NCBI RefSeq assembly: GCF_050003625.1
Contig: NC_134400.1
Span: 188,757,726-188,821,725, forward strand
Reading direction: 5' to 3'
Length of the DNA stretch: 64,000 nt
DNA from: Haematobia irritans
Taxonomy: Eukaryota; Arthropoda; Insecta; Diptera; Muscidae
Shown here: positions 12,036 through 27,000 of the stretch, piece after piece
Layout: every line of letters begins with the position of its first letter
How positions within the stretch are numbered: position 1 is the stretch's first letter
Translations under genes and position numbers: made by a program
The notes under the pieces: generated by a model
The model's database searches: none
Told to the model about the DNA's origin: nothing
What the model saw: only the letters and a program-made list of their open reading frames with translations

Positions 12036-15000
12036 GTAAGTGAAAAAAAAAACGAAAAAATATTTCTTTTAGCCCATCCGATCGTCCACTCATGGCTAGC
12101 AGATAATGACTACTATAAATGAATCACCCACCATACATAGAAAATAAGCATGCCTCACATCTGGTGGTCTAGTGGCCAACCACTATGGTGTTGCTGGTCA
12201 ATATGATCATTTTTGCTTGTTGTTTTTTTGTAAAATTTTTTAGAAATATTTAAGCGCCTTTATTGTTATTTATTGGAAGTTTTTATTGAATCATAGAATT
12301 ATGAGAGTGTCGTTGCAAATCACTATGGCCAATAAAGTGTAGGGCAGATTATTCGAATTTATTTGAATTGAAATTGAAAGAGATTTCTTTAAATTCAAAA
12401 TCCATAAATATTTCCCATGAGGGAAATTTCTTGTATCCATGATTTTCTTAGAACATTTCAATGATTAGCTTCTAAACCAGTACTATATAGTGTTAGGCAC
12501 AGAAGTTTTGTAATATTGTAAGTAGGGTTGCCAGGGTTGGTTAATTTTTGTCCGATTTTCTTCAAATCGGTAATTTTTCAAAATTGTTAAAATTTTGAGA
12601 AAATTTTCTGTAGAAAAAAATTGACAAAAATTTTCTATAGAAATAAAATTTTGATAAAATTTTCTATAGAAACAAAATTTTGATAAAATTTTCTATAGAA
12701 ATAAAATTGTGACAAAATGTTCTATAGAAATAAAGTTTTGACAAAATTTTCTATAGAAAAAAAAATTTTGACAAAAATTTCTATAGAAATAAAATTTTGG
12801 CAAAATTTTCTAAAGAAATACAATTTTGATAAAATTTTCTATAGAAATAAAATTGTGACAAAATGTTCTATAGAAATAAAATTTTCACAAAATTTTCTAT
12901 AGAAATAAAATTTTGACAAAAAATCTATAGAAAAAAAATTTGACAAAATTTTCTATAGAAATACAATTTTGACAAAATTTTCTATAGAAATAAAATTTTG
13001 ACAAAATTTTCTATAGAAATAAAATTTTGACAAAATTTTCTATAGAAATAAAAATTTGACAAAATTTTCTATAGAAATAAAATTTTGACAAATTTTTTTT
13101 ATACAAATAAATAGAAATGTTTGCAACACCCAGAAGGAGACGAGATAGACACATGGTGTCTTTGGCAAAAAATGCTCAGGGTGGGCTCCTGAGTCGATAT
13201 AGCCATGTCCGTCTGTCCGTGAACACGTTTTTGTAATCAAAGTCTAGGTCGCAGTTTTAGTCCAATCGATTTCAAACTTGGCACAAGTATGTGTTTGGGC
13301 TCAGAATAGAACCCTATTGATTTTGGAAGAAATCGGTTCAGATTTAGATATAACTCCCATATATATCTTTCGCCCGATATGAACTAATACGGTCCCAGAA
13401 GCCAGAGTTTTACCCCAATTTGGTTGAAATTTTGCACAGGGAGCACAATTAGTAGTGTAGTCAAGTGTGCCAAATTTTATTAAAATCGGTTCAGATTTAG
13501 ATATAGCTCCCATATATAGCTTTCGCCCGATTTACACTCATATGACCACAGAGGCCAATTTTTTGCTCCGATTTAGTTGAAATTTTGCACAGGGAGTAGA
13601 ATTAGCATTGTAGCTATGCGTGTCAAATTTGGTTGAAATCGGTTCAGATTTAGATATAGCTCCCATATATAGCTTTCGCCCGATTTACACTCAGAGGCCA
13701 ATTTTTAACTCCGATTTAGTTGAAATTTTGCACATGGAGTAGAATTAGCATTGTAGCTATGCGTGCCAAATTTTGTTAAATCGGTTCAGATTTAGATATA
13801 GCTCCCATATATATGTTTTTCTGATTTCGACAAAAATGGTCAAAATACCAACATTTTCCTTGTAAAATCGCCACTGCTTAGTCGAAAAGTTGTAAAAATT
13901 ACTCTAATTTTCCTAAACTTCTAATATGTTACATATATATCGAGCGATAAATCATAAATAAACTTTTGCGAAGTTTCCTTAAAATTGCTTCAGATTTAAA
14001 TGTTTCCCACATTTTTTTTAGTAACATTGTGTACCACCCTAGTGCATTAGCCGACTTAAATTTTGAGTCTATAGATTTTGTAGAAGTCTATCAAATTCTG
14101 TCCAGATCGTGTGATATTTAAATGTCTGTATTTGGGACAAACCTTTATATATAGCCCCCAACACATTTGACGGCTGTGATATGGTATCGAAAATTTAGAT
14201 CTACAAAGTGGTGCAGGGTATAATATAGTCGGCCCCGCCCGACTTTAGACTTTCCTTACTTGTTTCACAATAACAAAAGTTGCTTCACAAAAGACGCTCT
14301 ATCTCACAAACTAATTGACTTACAGACGTCAAATTTTGACACGAATCAATTGAAGGTTGGTACTATATAAAAATAATATGCATTTAATACTAGCGGCGCC
14401 ATCTATGTGTCAGACCGGGGGCTTATCAGCCAACCTGTTACAATAGCAGAACAAAAAAATCTTTGTGCTTGTGACAATATTTTTTTCAGTGTATCAATTT
14501 TTACTTTAGAATGTTTTTTTTTTTTTTTAATTTCAGGTGAAAAAGGATATCCATAAAATGCGCTATAACTTAACGGAAATAATCTGGAAACATTCGGATA
14601 ATCAAACCTTCCTCCAGGAAACGGAATGGAAAAATCAAATACAGGGTAAACTGAAATTTTTCGAACAACAAATATTGACAGCTATGAAAACCAATGGCTG
14701 GGATGGTGACGACAATGTCAATACAACACAATGGACATTTGCTGGATCATTGTTTTATTCAATTATTGTTATCACAACAATAGGTAAGGAATAACAAAAC
14801 TTAAAGCTAAAAAATATACATTGACATTAAAAAAAAAAAACTAAACTTAAATTTAGGATGAATTTTAAGATGAAGGTGAATAACTTAATTTTAATATTAC
14901 AATATTGTTTGCTATACAACAGTGAACACAATAGTAACAGTTGGCGCTTTAAGGGGAATTTCGCCAGCCACTGAAATTGTTGATTGCATTTTCTTTTTAT

Positions 15001-18000
15001 GAAAATTTAAATATATATGAAATATTACTTTATGGAAACCTATCACGATGAATGAATTTAGTATTGGCCTCTAAGCTTAGCACGCAAATGAAAAACAAAA
15101 TGTTTCTCCTCACATCCAACAATATATTTTCCTTCGGGACGAAATTTTAGACAATTGAAATTACACACAAAAATTGTTTTCACATTCAATCACAAAATTT
15201 AATTGATCAAATAACTTTTTTAATTGAAAAAAAAAATGTCGAACATGATAGTATGAAGCACAGTTTTAATTGAGCATCAAAAAATACTTGATTAAAAAAT
15301 TAATTGATTTCATTAGAAAATTTCAATTAATTTTTTAATTGATTCAATTAAATTTTTAATTGATATTGATTGCAAAACTTCATTATTTTTTTAACTAAAA
15401 ACGAAACAATATCGCTATACTATATTTCAATCACTTTCTATAACTATTTTTATTCCTTTTAGTTTGATTCAAAAATTTATAGTTAAAAAAAAATAATAAT
15501 AATAATTAATTAAGAATTTAAAAACAAAAATATCCATAATTTTTTGACGAGTTTGATTAAAAAGTTAATTGTATCAATTAATTTTTTAATTGAAAAATTT
15601 AAAAAAATATCAATAATGTTTCTAGTTTTATTCAATGGTTAATAGTATCAATTACTTTTTTCCGAGTTTGATTAACAAGTTAATTGTATCTATTAATTTT
15701 TAATTGAAAAATTCAAACAAATATCAATAATGTTTCTAGTTTGATTAAATGGTTAAGAGTATCAATTACTTTTTTAATTGAAAAAGTTTTCAATTTCGAT
15801 CAACTTTTCAATTGGGAATTTTTTTGTGATATTTTTTACTGTGTAGATAATTTTTAATAAGGTATTTTGTTTAAGAGCAACAACATTTTTATTTGCTTCT
15901 GAAGAAATATATTTAGTGTCACATTATATTGTAATCACGGTTGCCACAGTTCCACAAATGGTAGTTTTTTTATTGTTTGGTAGAATTTTCTATAGAAATA
16001 AAATTTAGACACAATTTTCTATAGAAATCAAATTTTGACAAAATTTCCTATAAAAATAAAATTTTAAAAAAAATTTCTATAGAAATAAACTTTTCACAAA
16101 ATTTTCTATAGAAATAAAATTTTCACAAAATTTAACGAAATTTCGTATAGAAATAAAATTTTGACAACATTTTCTATAGAAATATAATTTTGACTAAATT
16201 TTCTATAGAAATAAAATTTTGACAAAATTTTCTATAGACATAAAATTTTGACAAAGTTGTCCACAGAAATAAATTTTTGACAAAGTTGTCTACAGAAATA
16301 AATTTTTGACAAAATTTTCCATAGAAATAAAATTTTGACAAAATTTTCTATAGAAATAAAATTTTGACAAAATTTTCTATAGAAATAAAATTTTGACAAA
16401 ATTTTCTATAGAAATAAAATTTTGACAAAATTTTCTATAGAAATACAATTTTGACAAAGTTGTATACAGAAATAAATTTTTGACAAAATTTTCCATAGAA
16501 ATAAAATTTTGACAAAATATTCTATAGAAATAAAATTTTGACAAAATTTTCTATAGAAATAAAATTTTGGCAAAATTTTCTATAGATATAAAATTTTGGC
16601 AAAATTTTCTATAGAAATACAATTTTAACAAAATTTTCTATAGAAATACAATTTTAACAAAATTTTCTATAGAAATAAAATTTTGACAAAATTTTCTATT
16701 GAAATAAAATTTTGACAAAATTTTCTATAGAAATAAAATTTTGACAAAATTTTCTATAGAAATAAAATTTTGACAACATTTTCTATAGAAAAAAAATTTT
16801 GACAAAATTTTCTATAGAAATAAAATTTTGACAAAATTTTCTATAGAAATAAATTTTTGACAAAATTTTCTATAGAAATAAAATTTTGACAAAGTTTTCT
16901 ATAAAAATAAAATTTTGACACAATTTTCTCTAGAAAAAAAAAATGTTGACAAAATTTTCTATAGAAATCAAATGTTGACAAAATTTTCTATAGAAATTAA
17001 AAAAAACGTATTTTTGACTCTGGCTTTTACAAAATCGAGATTTTCTTGCTGCATGAACATGTCTGTTTTGCCAAATTTGTAAAAGACCATTAGCAAATAA
17101 GTATGCTAAAGATTTTCTCAAAATATTTAAATTTTTTGTCAATACTATTGTACCATAAATATCGGCTCAAAACTTTATCTGTATTTGGATATGGGAGTAA
17201 AGTTCGTTCTTCACCTGCGTAGAAATAAAATTTTGACAAAATTTTCTATAGAAATAAAATTTTGACAAAATTTTGTATAGAAATAAATTTTTGACAAACT
17301 TTTCTATAAAAATAACATTTAGACTAACTTTTCTCTAGAAAAAAAAATGTTCACAAAATTTTCTATAGAAATACAATTTTGATAAAATTTTCTATAGATA
17401 TAACATTTTGACAAAGTTGTCTACAGAAATAAATTTTTGACAAAATTTTCTATAGAAATAAAATTTTGACAAAATTTTCTATAGAAATAATATTTTGACA
17501 AAATTTTCTATAGAAATAAAATTTTGACAAAATTTTCTATAGAAATAAAATTTTGACAAAATTTTCTATTGAAATAAAATTTTGACAAAATTTTCGATAG
17601 AAATAAACTTTTGACAAAATTTTCTATTGAAATAAAATTTTGACAAAATTTTCTATAGACATAAAATTTATTTCTACAGAAATAAATTTTTGACAAAATT
17701 TTCTATAGAAATAAAATTTTGACAAAGTTTTCTATAAAATAAAATTTTCTCTAGAAAAAAAATATTGACAAAATTTTTTATAGAAATCAAATTTTGACAA
17801 AATTTTCTATAGAATTAAAAAAAAAAATCTCGATTTTGTAAAAGCCAGAGTCAAAGGCTTTTACAAAATCGAGATTTTCTTGCTGCATGAACTTGTCTGT
17901 TTTGCTAAAATTTTCTATTGAAATAAAATTTTGGCAAAATTTTATTGACAAAAATTTCTATAGAAATAAAATTTTGACAAAAATTTCTATAGAAATAAAA

Positions 18001-21000
18001 TTTTGACAAAATGTTCTATAGAAATAAAATTTTGACAAAATTTTCTACAGAAATAAAATTTTGACAAAATTTTCTATAGAAATAAAATTTTGACAAAATT
18101 TTCTATAGAAATAAAATTTTGACAAAATTTTCTATAGAAATAAAATTTTGACAAAATTTTCTATAGAAATAAAATTTTGACAACATTTTCTATAAAAATA
18201 AAATTTTGACAAAGTTTTTGATAAAAATAAAATTTTGACTAAGTTTTCTATAGAAATAAAATTTTGCCAAATTTTGTATATAAAAAAAAATTTTGACACA
18301 CTTTTGTCAAAATGTTATTTTTATAACATTATAAAAAAAATATTGAAAAAATTTTCTCTAGAAAAAAAAATTTCTATAGAAATACAATTTTGACAAAATT
18401 TTCTATAGAAATAAAATTTTTACAAAATTTTCTATTGAAATAAAATTTTGACAAAATTTTCTATGGACATAAAATTTTGACAAAGTTGTCTACAGAAATA
18501 AATTTTTGACAAAATTTTCTATAGAAATAAAATTTTGACAAAGTTTTCTATAAAAATAAAATTTTGACAAAATTTTCTCTAAAAAAATTTTGACAAAATT
18601 TTATATAGAAATCAAATTTTGACAAAATTTTCTATAGAACTTAAGAAAAGCGTGTTTTTGACTCTGGCTTTTACAAAATCGAGATTTTCTTGCTGCATGA
18701 ACTTGTCTGTTTTGCCAAATTTGTAAAAGACCATTAGCAAATAAGTATGTTAAGCTAAAGATTTTCTCAAAATATTTAAATATTTTGTCAATACTATTGT
18801 ACCATAAATCTGATATCGGCTAAAAGCTTTATCTCTATTTGGATATGGGAGTAAAGTTCGTTCTTCATCTGCGTACTAACTTTTAGATGGGATTGATGAT
18901 TTTTGTTGTTGTTTTTTTGGTACAAACTAAGCAAAATTTGTTTTAGGAATTTTTAAGATTTTTCACCACTTTATCATCGATTCTCTTTTCGTTGTTTTTT
19001 ACACTGGCACTTTTTTCTCGAAACTGGGGAACATATTCATCTAGGCCGGGATAGCCTCCATAACCAGAATAACCATTGAAATTTTGTTGTGGTGCTACAT
19101 TTGTTGGATAACCATTCCCCGGTTGATATGTTGATAAACCATAGCCTTCAGTGAATTGAGGTGGTAGAACTGGTACAGGATATTGTTGACTAGGAGCTAT
19201 GGGATATTGAGGTCCACCGAACTGTTGTTGTTGCGTATTGGGATATGTGGGTCCAGCAAATTGCCCAACACCTCCATTATACAGTGTATTGGGATTAGTG
19301 GGTCCTAAGAAATTTTGTGTATTATAGGCAGGATATCCGGGATAACTCACTTGACCGGGATAGCCAGAGGGTGGACGTCCTATGATACCCGTAGGACCAC
19401 CAGGACCTACTAGAATTCCAGGATTAGAATGGCCAGGATAACCAGGTGCTCCAACTCCAACTCCCCCTGGACCACCATATTGGGGATATTGATTAAAACC
19501 TCCATAGCCCGATCCTGCTCCATAGGCTGGTTGTGCTCCTCCAAAATTATCTCCTGGTAAATAGGGGCTATTTTGTCTTGTTGGTGGCTGTTCATTCTCA
19601 TCATTATAGTCTTCGATTTCATCATTGGCCACTTCACCAGGTAAAGGTCTTCGTGTTGTAGGTTCACGATCTCGATCCTTATCGGCGCGGGCATAGGAAT
19701 CTTCTGTGTAGTACACTTTCTTATTGGCCGAGGGATAATAACCGAGTACCTTTTGATTTTTCGATTTTGTCCAAACCCATTTATCCTGGGCCCCAATGAC
19801 ACTAACAACCAACGTGAGGCTTAGTATGGCCAAACGATATATTGACATGACGGCTTTGATTCGGATATGTTCTGTTTTCGTTTTTTTATTATTTAATTAA
19901 TTAACTGATGTTTGATTCTTTTCCAAAATTTCTTGTTTATTATTTCGTATGCGCGTCTTTATTTTGTTGTGTCAAATTCCCGGCGCGTTGTCTACAGCGT
20001 GGGCGCTGTAAGAATATTTTGTCTGCTTTGAAGTGCAGACGGTTTTATAAAATTTGGTTGGCCCTGTTCTCGTTGGCTTGGTTGGTGTGTGCGACAACAA
20101 CGATAATCACACAAATCACTCAAGCATAGCCGGCCATCAGGTATCATAAAGCTGGCCGCCTCATCCCGCCTCCACCATAAAACATCACAATGGAATGGAT
20201 CAGAAGAAGAAAACGTCATCGTTTCTTTTATAGTTTTTTGTTTTTTGTTGGGAACATCATCAAACTAGCTATAAAATATACGTCCGTCCAGAGCCAATAT
20301 CATCCGAAAGACTTGTCATGCTTCTGATCGTACATCCATTCGGTACGCCTGGAATTCGAACAGTAGGATAGAAAAAATATCACAAAATTTTTTAACATTT
20401 AAAAAAAATAAAATTTGCCTACATTTTATTTCAAAGAAAATTTTGTCAAAATTTTATTTCCATAGAATATTTGGTCGCACTTTTATTTCTATAGCAAATT
20501 TTGTCAAAATTTTATTCCTATAAAAATTTTGCCAACATTTTATTTCTATAGAAAATTTTGTCAAAATTTTATTTTTAAAGAAAATTTTGTCAAAATTTTA
20601 TTTCTATAGAAAATTTTGTCAAAATTTTATTTCTATAGAAAATTTTGTCAAAATTTTATTTCTATAGAAAATTTTGTTACAATTGTATTTCTATAGAAAA
20701 TTTTGTCAAAATTTTATTTCTATAGAAAATTTTATCAAAATTTTATTTCTATAGAAAATTTTGTCAAAATTTTATTTCTATAGAAAATTTTATTAAAACT
20801 TTATTTCTATAGAAAATTTTGTCACAATTTTATTTCTATAGAAAATTTTGTCACAATTGTGTTTACAGAAAATTTTATCAAAAATTTATTTATATTGAGA
20901 ATTTTGTCAAAATTTTATTTCTATAGAAAATTTTGCCAACATTTTATTTCTATAGAAAATTTTGTTAAAATGTTATTTCTATAGAAAATTTTGTCAAAAT

Positions 21001-24000
21001 TTTATTTCTATAGAAAATTTTATCAAAATTTTATTTCTATAGAAAATTTTGTCAAAATTGTAACATATTTCTATAAAAAATTATGTCAAAACTTTATTTC
21101 TATAGAAAATTTTGTCAAAATTTTATTTCTATAGAAAATTTTGTCAAAATTTTATTTCTATAGAAAATTTTGTCAAAATTTTTTTTCTATAGAAAATTTG
21201 TCACAATTTTATTTCTATAGAAAATTTTGTGTTTACAGAAAATTTTATCAAAATTTTATTTCTATAGAAAATTTTGTCAAAATTTTATTTCTATAGAAAA
21301 TTTTGTCAAAATTGTAACATATTTCTATAAAAAATTTTGTCAAAACTTTATTTCTATAGAATATTTTGTCAAAATTTTATTTCTATAGAAAATTTTGTCA
21401 AAATTGTAACATATTTCTATAAAAAATTATGTCAAAACTTTATTTCTATAGAAAATTTTGTCAAAATTTAAAATTCTATAGAAAATTTTGTCAAAATGTT
21501 TTTTCTATAGAAAATGTTGTCAAATTTGTATTTCTATAGAATATTTGGTCACACTTTTATTTCTATAGCAAATTTTGTCAAAATTTTATTCCTATAAAAA
21601 ATTTTGTCAACATTTTATTTCTATAGAAAATTTTGTCAAAATTTTATTTCTATAGAAAATTTTGTCAAAATTTTATTTCTATAGAAAATTTTGTCAAAAT
21701 TTTATTTCTATAGAAAATATTGTCAAAATTTTATTTCTATAGAAAATTTTGTCAAAATTTTATTTCTATAGAAAATTTTGTCAAAATTTTATTTCTATAG
21801 AAAATTTTGTCACAATTTTATTTCTATAGAAAATTTTGTCACAATTGTGTTTACAGAAAATTTTATCAAAAATTTATTTATATAGAGAATTTTGTCAAAA
21901 TTGTAACATATTTCTATAAAAAATTATGTCAAAACTTTATTTCTATAGAAAATTTTGTCAAAATTTTATTTCTATAGAAAATTTTGTCAAAATTTTTTTT
22001 TATAGAAAATTTTGTCAAAATTTTATTTCTATAGAAAATTTTGTCAAAATTTTATTTCTATAGAAAATTTTGTCAAAATTTTATTTCTATAGAAAATGTT
22101 GTCAAATTTGTATTTCTATAGAATATTTGGTCACACTTTTATTTCTATAGCAAATTTTGTCAAAATTTTATTCCTATAAAAAATTTTGTCAACATTTTAT
22201 TTCTATAGAAAATTTTGTCAAAATTTTATTTTTATAGAAAATTTTGTCAAAATTGTATTTGTATAGAAAATTTTGTCAAAATTTTATTTCTATAGAAAAT
22301 TTTGTCAAAATTTTATTTCTATAGAAAATTTTGTTACAATTTTATTTCTATAGAAAATTTTGTCAAAATTTTATTTCTATAGAAAATTTTGTCAAAACTA
22401 TATTTCTATAGAAAATTTTGACAAAATTTTATTTCTATAGAAAATTTTGTCAAAACTATATTTCTATAGAAAATTTTGTCAAAACTATATTTCTATAGAA
22501 AATTTTGTCAAAATTTTATTTCTATAGAAAATTTTGTCAACATTTTATTTCTATAGAAAATTTTGTGAAAACTATATTCCTATAAAAAATTTTGTCAACA
22601 TTTTATTTTTATAGAAAATTTTGTGAAAACTATATTTCTATGGGAAATTTTGTCACAATTTTATTTCTGTAGAAAATTTTGTCAACATTTTATTTCTATA
22701 GAAAATTTTGTCAAAATTTTTTTCTATAGACAATATTCTCAAAATTTTATTTCTTTAGAAATTTTTGTCAAAATTTTATTTCTATAGAAAATTTTGTCAA
22801 AATTTTATTTCTATAGAAAATTTTGTCAAAATTTTATTTCTAAAAAAATTTTGTCAAAATTTTATTTCTATAGAAAATGTTGTCAAAATTTTATTTCTAT
22901 AGAAAATTTTGTCAAAATTTTATTTCTGTAGAAAATTTTGTCACAGTTTTATTTCTATAGAAAATTTTGTCAAAATTTTATTTCTATAGCAAATTTTGTT
23001 AATTTTTTTTCTATAGAAAATTTTGTCAAAATTTTATTTCTATAGAAAATTTTGTCAAAATTGTAACATATTTCTATAAAAAATTTTGTCAAAACTTTAT
23101 TTCTATAGAAAATTTTGTCAAAATTTTATTTCTATAGAAAATTTTGTAAAAATTGTATTCCTATAGAAAATTTTGTCAAAATTTTATTTCTATAGAAAAT
23201 TTTGTCAAAATATTATTTCTATAGAAAATTTTGTCAAAATATTATTTCTATAGCAAATTTTGTCAAAATTTTATTTCTATAGAAAATTTTGTCAAAATTT
23301 TATTTCTATAGAAAATTTTGTCAAAATTTTATTTCTATAGAAAACTTGTCAAAGTTTTATTTCTTTATTTTATTTTATTTTATTTCTCTAGAATATTTTG
23401 TCAAAATTTTATTTCTATAGAAAATTTTGTCAAAATGTTATTTCTATAGAAGGTTAGGTTAGGTTATGTGGCAGCCCGATGTATCAGGCTCACTTAGACT
23501 ATTCAGTCCATTGTGATACCACAGTGGTGAACTTCTCTCTTATCACTGAGTGCTGCCCGATTCCATGTTAAGCTCAATGACAAGGGACCTCCTTTTTATA
23601 GCCGAGTCCGAACGGCGTTCCACATTCCAGTGAAACCACTTAGAGAAGCTTTGAAACCCTCAGAAATGTCACCAGCATTACTGAGGTGGGATAATCCACC
23701 GCTGAAAAACTTTTTGGTGTTCGGTCGTAGCAGGAATCGAACCCACGACCTTGTGTATGCAAGGCGGGCATTCTAACCATTGCACCACGGTGGCTCCGTA
23801 TTTCTATAGAAAGTGTTGTAATAAAAATGTTATTCTATAGAAAATGTTGTCACAATTCTGTTTACAGAAATTTTATCAAAAATTTACTTATATAGAGAAT
23901 TTTGTCAAATTTTTATTTCTATAGAAAATTTTGTCAAAATTTTATTTCTATAGAAAATTTTGTCAAAATTTTATTTCTATAGAAAATTTTGTTAACATTT

Positions 24001-27000
24001 TATTTCTACAGCAATTTTGTCAAAATTTTGTTTCTATATAAAATTTTGTCAAAATTTTATTTCTATAGAATATTTTGTCAACATATTATTTCGATAGAAA
24101 ATTTTGTCAACATATTATTTCGGTAGAAAATTTTGTCAAAAGTCTTCATAAAAGCAACGAAAACATTCATTAGTATGTAGTATGTTTTCGTTTTTTTATT
24201 TACTCTTCATAACAATAACGAAAAATTTCATTGAATTTATGACTTGGTTGCATTGGCTTTATTTTAATGAAAATTTTCGTTAATAGTACCAAATATTTTC
24301 TGCCTTTACACTGGCAGAAAATGTCCAAAACTTGAAAAGTCGACTTTTTGATTCATGATTCATAACGAAAATATATCATTAAGACAATGAAATTGTGCAT
24401 TAATAGTTCGAAAATATCGTAATTTATCAGAATATTCAATAATTGTATTGAATTTATGAATTTAGCTCAATTTTAATGAAAATTTATTTAACATTAAGAG
24501 TGTATAATTTACAGTGAAACCTCTCAAAATTGGTGCACACAAAAAAATTATTTTTTTTGATTCAATCACGAAATTAATTGATCCAATTAATTTTTTAATT
24601 GAAATGTCTTCAATCACACAAATGATAGTATCAATTAAAAAATTAATTGAAGATCAAGTAAAAAATTAATTTATACTATTAATTTTTGTTTCAATTAAAA
24701 TATTTGTTGAATCAATTAAATTTTTAATTGAATATTTTTTAAAACTCATTTAAAAATTTAATTGGAATAATTTTTGTGAATTTTGTTTTTCTATGTGGAC
24801 AACTTTCTTGAGACGTTTGCTATATTATCACATTAAAATTAACCTCTCACAAGAGGACATGTCTCAAATTTGGAGAAAAAAATTGAGACGTGGGGATTTT
24901 AATAGACCTCAAGATCTTTTTTCATTCAAGCCCACTGTGCTTAATTTTGTCCCATCCAATGTAATGGTTTTTTTGTGAATTTGCGTGGACATAAATTTTA
25001 GTTAAATAAAATTCCGATTCATAAATTTATTTTCTTTACACAATAATCAGTTATCCACTTGTGCATGCGCAATTCATGCAATCAATCAATGGTACACGGA
25101 TGGATGGATTGCTTTGTTGGCTATGGTGGATACTCCCACTTCTCGACTTCCTATCCTAAGCCTATCGACAACAAATCTTTGCGTGCTTCACTGAGCTCAC
25201 GTACTCAATTGTGGCCCAATGTGTTCTCGTTAATCACGTAAACTGATTTATTTTTTTTGTTTTTAATTTCTTTCCAAGATTTTCTAATTGTTAAGAATAA
25301 TATATCGCTGACAGGCTTTTGTTATGAACAAATTATTGGGCCTTACATATTTCACCGTTCGATTCGGCGAAACAGAGGATTTATCAACAGTTCTCAGAAT
25401 TTTATTACAAAAAACAAAAACTATATTGTGAGAGGTGTGAATCTTGTTCATTGGGATAATAGGCTCAGTCACACCACCATCACTGCCACGAAGGTTGGCC
25501 ATTGACATTGATTTTCAAGTGATGTTATCAGATTAATATGCCCAACACAAAGGGCTTATCTTGGATGTATTAATTGGTAGAATATTATGAAATTGGAAGG
25601 ACTCGTGCGAATAAAATATCCACCAAAACGAGGAAAACGAGGTTTACTTGAAATTTTCAAGAATTTTAAGGGGGGGGGGTTTATTATTATTTGATAGGGA
25701 GCCACCGTGGTGCAATGGTTAGCATGCCCGCCTTGCATACACAAGGTCGTGTGTTCGATTCCTGCTTGGACCGAACACCAAAAAGTTTTTCAGCGGTGGA
25801 TTATCCCACCTCAGTAATGCTGGTGACATTTCTGAGGGTTTCAAAGCTTCTCTCTAAGTGGTTTCACTGGAATGTGGAACACCGTTCGGACTCGGCTATA
25901 AAAAGGAGGTCCCTTGTCATTGAGCTTAACATGGAATCGGCCAGCACTCAGTGATAAGAGAGAAGTTCACCAATGTGGTATCACAATGGACTGAATAGTC
26001 TAAGTGAGACTGATACATCGGGCTGCCACCTAATCTAACCTAACCTAACCTATTATTTGATAGATTCGTAGAACTCTTGATGTTTTGGTAGATTTTGCAA
26101 AATATTCCTCTCCCACTAGAGGTACTTTACAAATTTTTATATAAATAAAATTTTCACTAAAAATTGTATAAAATTTTCTATAGAAATAAAATGTTGACAA
26201 AATTTTCTATAGAAATAAAATGTTGACAAAATTTTCTATAAAAATTAAATATTAACAAAATTTTCTATAGAAATAAAATTTTAACAAAATTTTCTATAGA
26301 AATAAAATTTTAACAAAATTTTCTATGGAAATAAAATTTGACAAAATTTTGACAAAATTTTCTATAGAAATAAAATGATGACAAAATTTTCCATAGAAAT
26401 ATAATTGTGACAAAATTTTTTATAGAAATAAAACTATGACAAAATTTTCTATGAAAATAAAATTTTAACAAAATTTTCTATGGAAATAAAATTTTGACAA
26501 AATTCTCTATAGAAATAAAATTTTAACAAACTTTTCTATGGAAATAAAATTTTGACAAAATTGTCTATAGAAATAAAATTTAGAAAAAACATTCTATAGA
26601 AAAACAAGTATATACGGCCGTAAGTTCGGCCAGGCCGAAGCTTATGTACCCTCCACCATGGATTGCGTAGAAACTTCTACTGAAGACTGTCATCCACAAT
26701 CGAATTACTTGGGTTGCGGTAACACTTGCCGATGGCAAGGTATCTTAAAACTTCCTAACACCGTCTTCTAAATTACAAGGTAGTCCATACGTAGTATATA
26801 TTAAACTAAAAAAGGCCGATTAAATACGTATATAATTAAGTTTAAAGTTTCTATAGAAATAAAATTTTCACAAAATTTTCTATAGAAATAAAATTTTTAC
26901 AAAATTTTCTATAGAAATAAAATTTTTACAAAATTTTCTATAGAAATAAAATTTTCTATAGAAATAAAATTTTGACAAAATTTTCTATAGAATTAACATT

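Noticed and set aside
19410..20219. Frames overlapping the secreted-protein gene (19410-19808 and 19992-20219, - strand)
   Set aside because: The first is the same DNA in another frame. The second lies in the presumed leader and shows no protein features.
23452..23470. TTAGG-like repeats suggesting an insect telomeric sequence (also at 26030-26050)
   Set aside because: Only a few GGTTA units, located at the 3' tail of a SINE with a target duplication. Flies lack TTAGG telomeres.
25698..25780. Possible tRNA gene
   Set aside because: A and B boxes are present but acceptor and anticodon stems do not form, and the sequence continues into a SINE body found twice.
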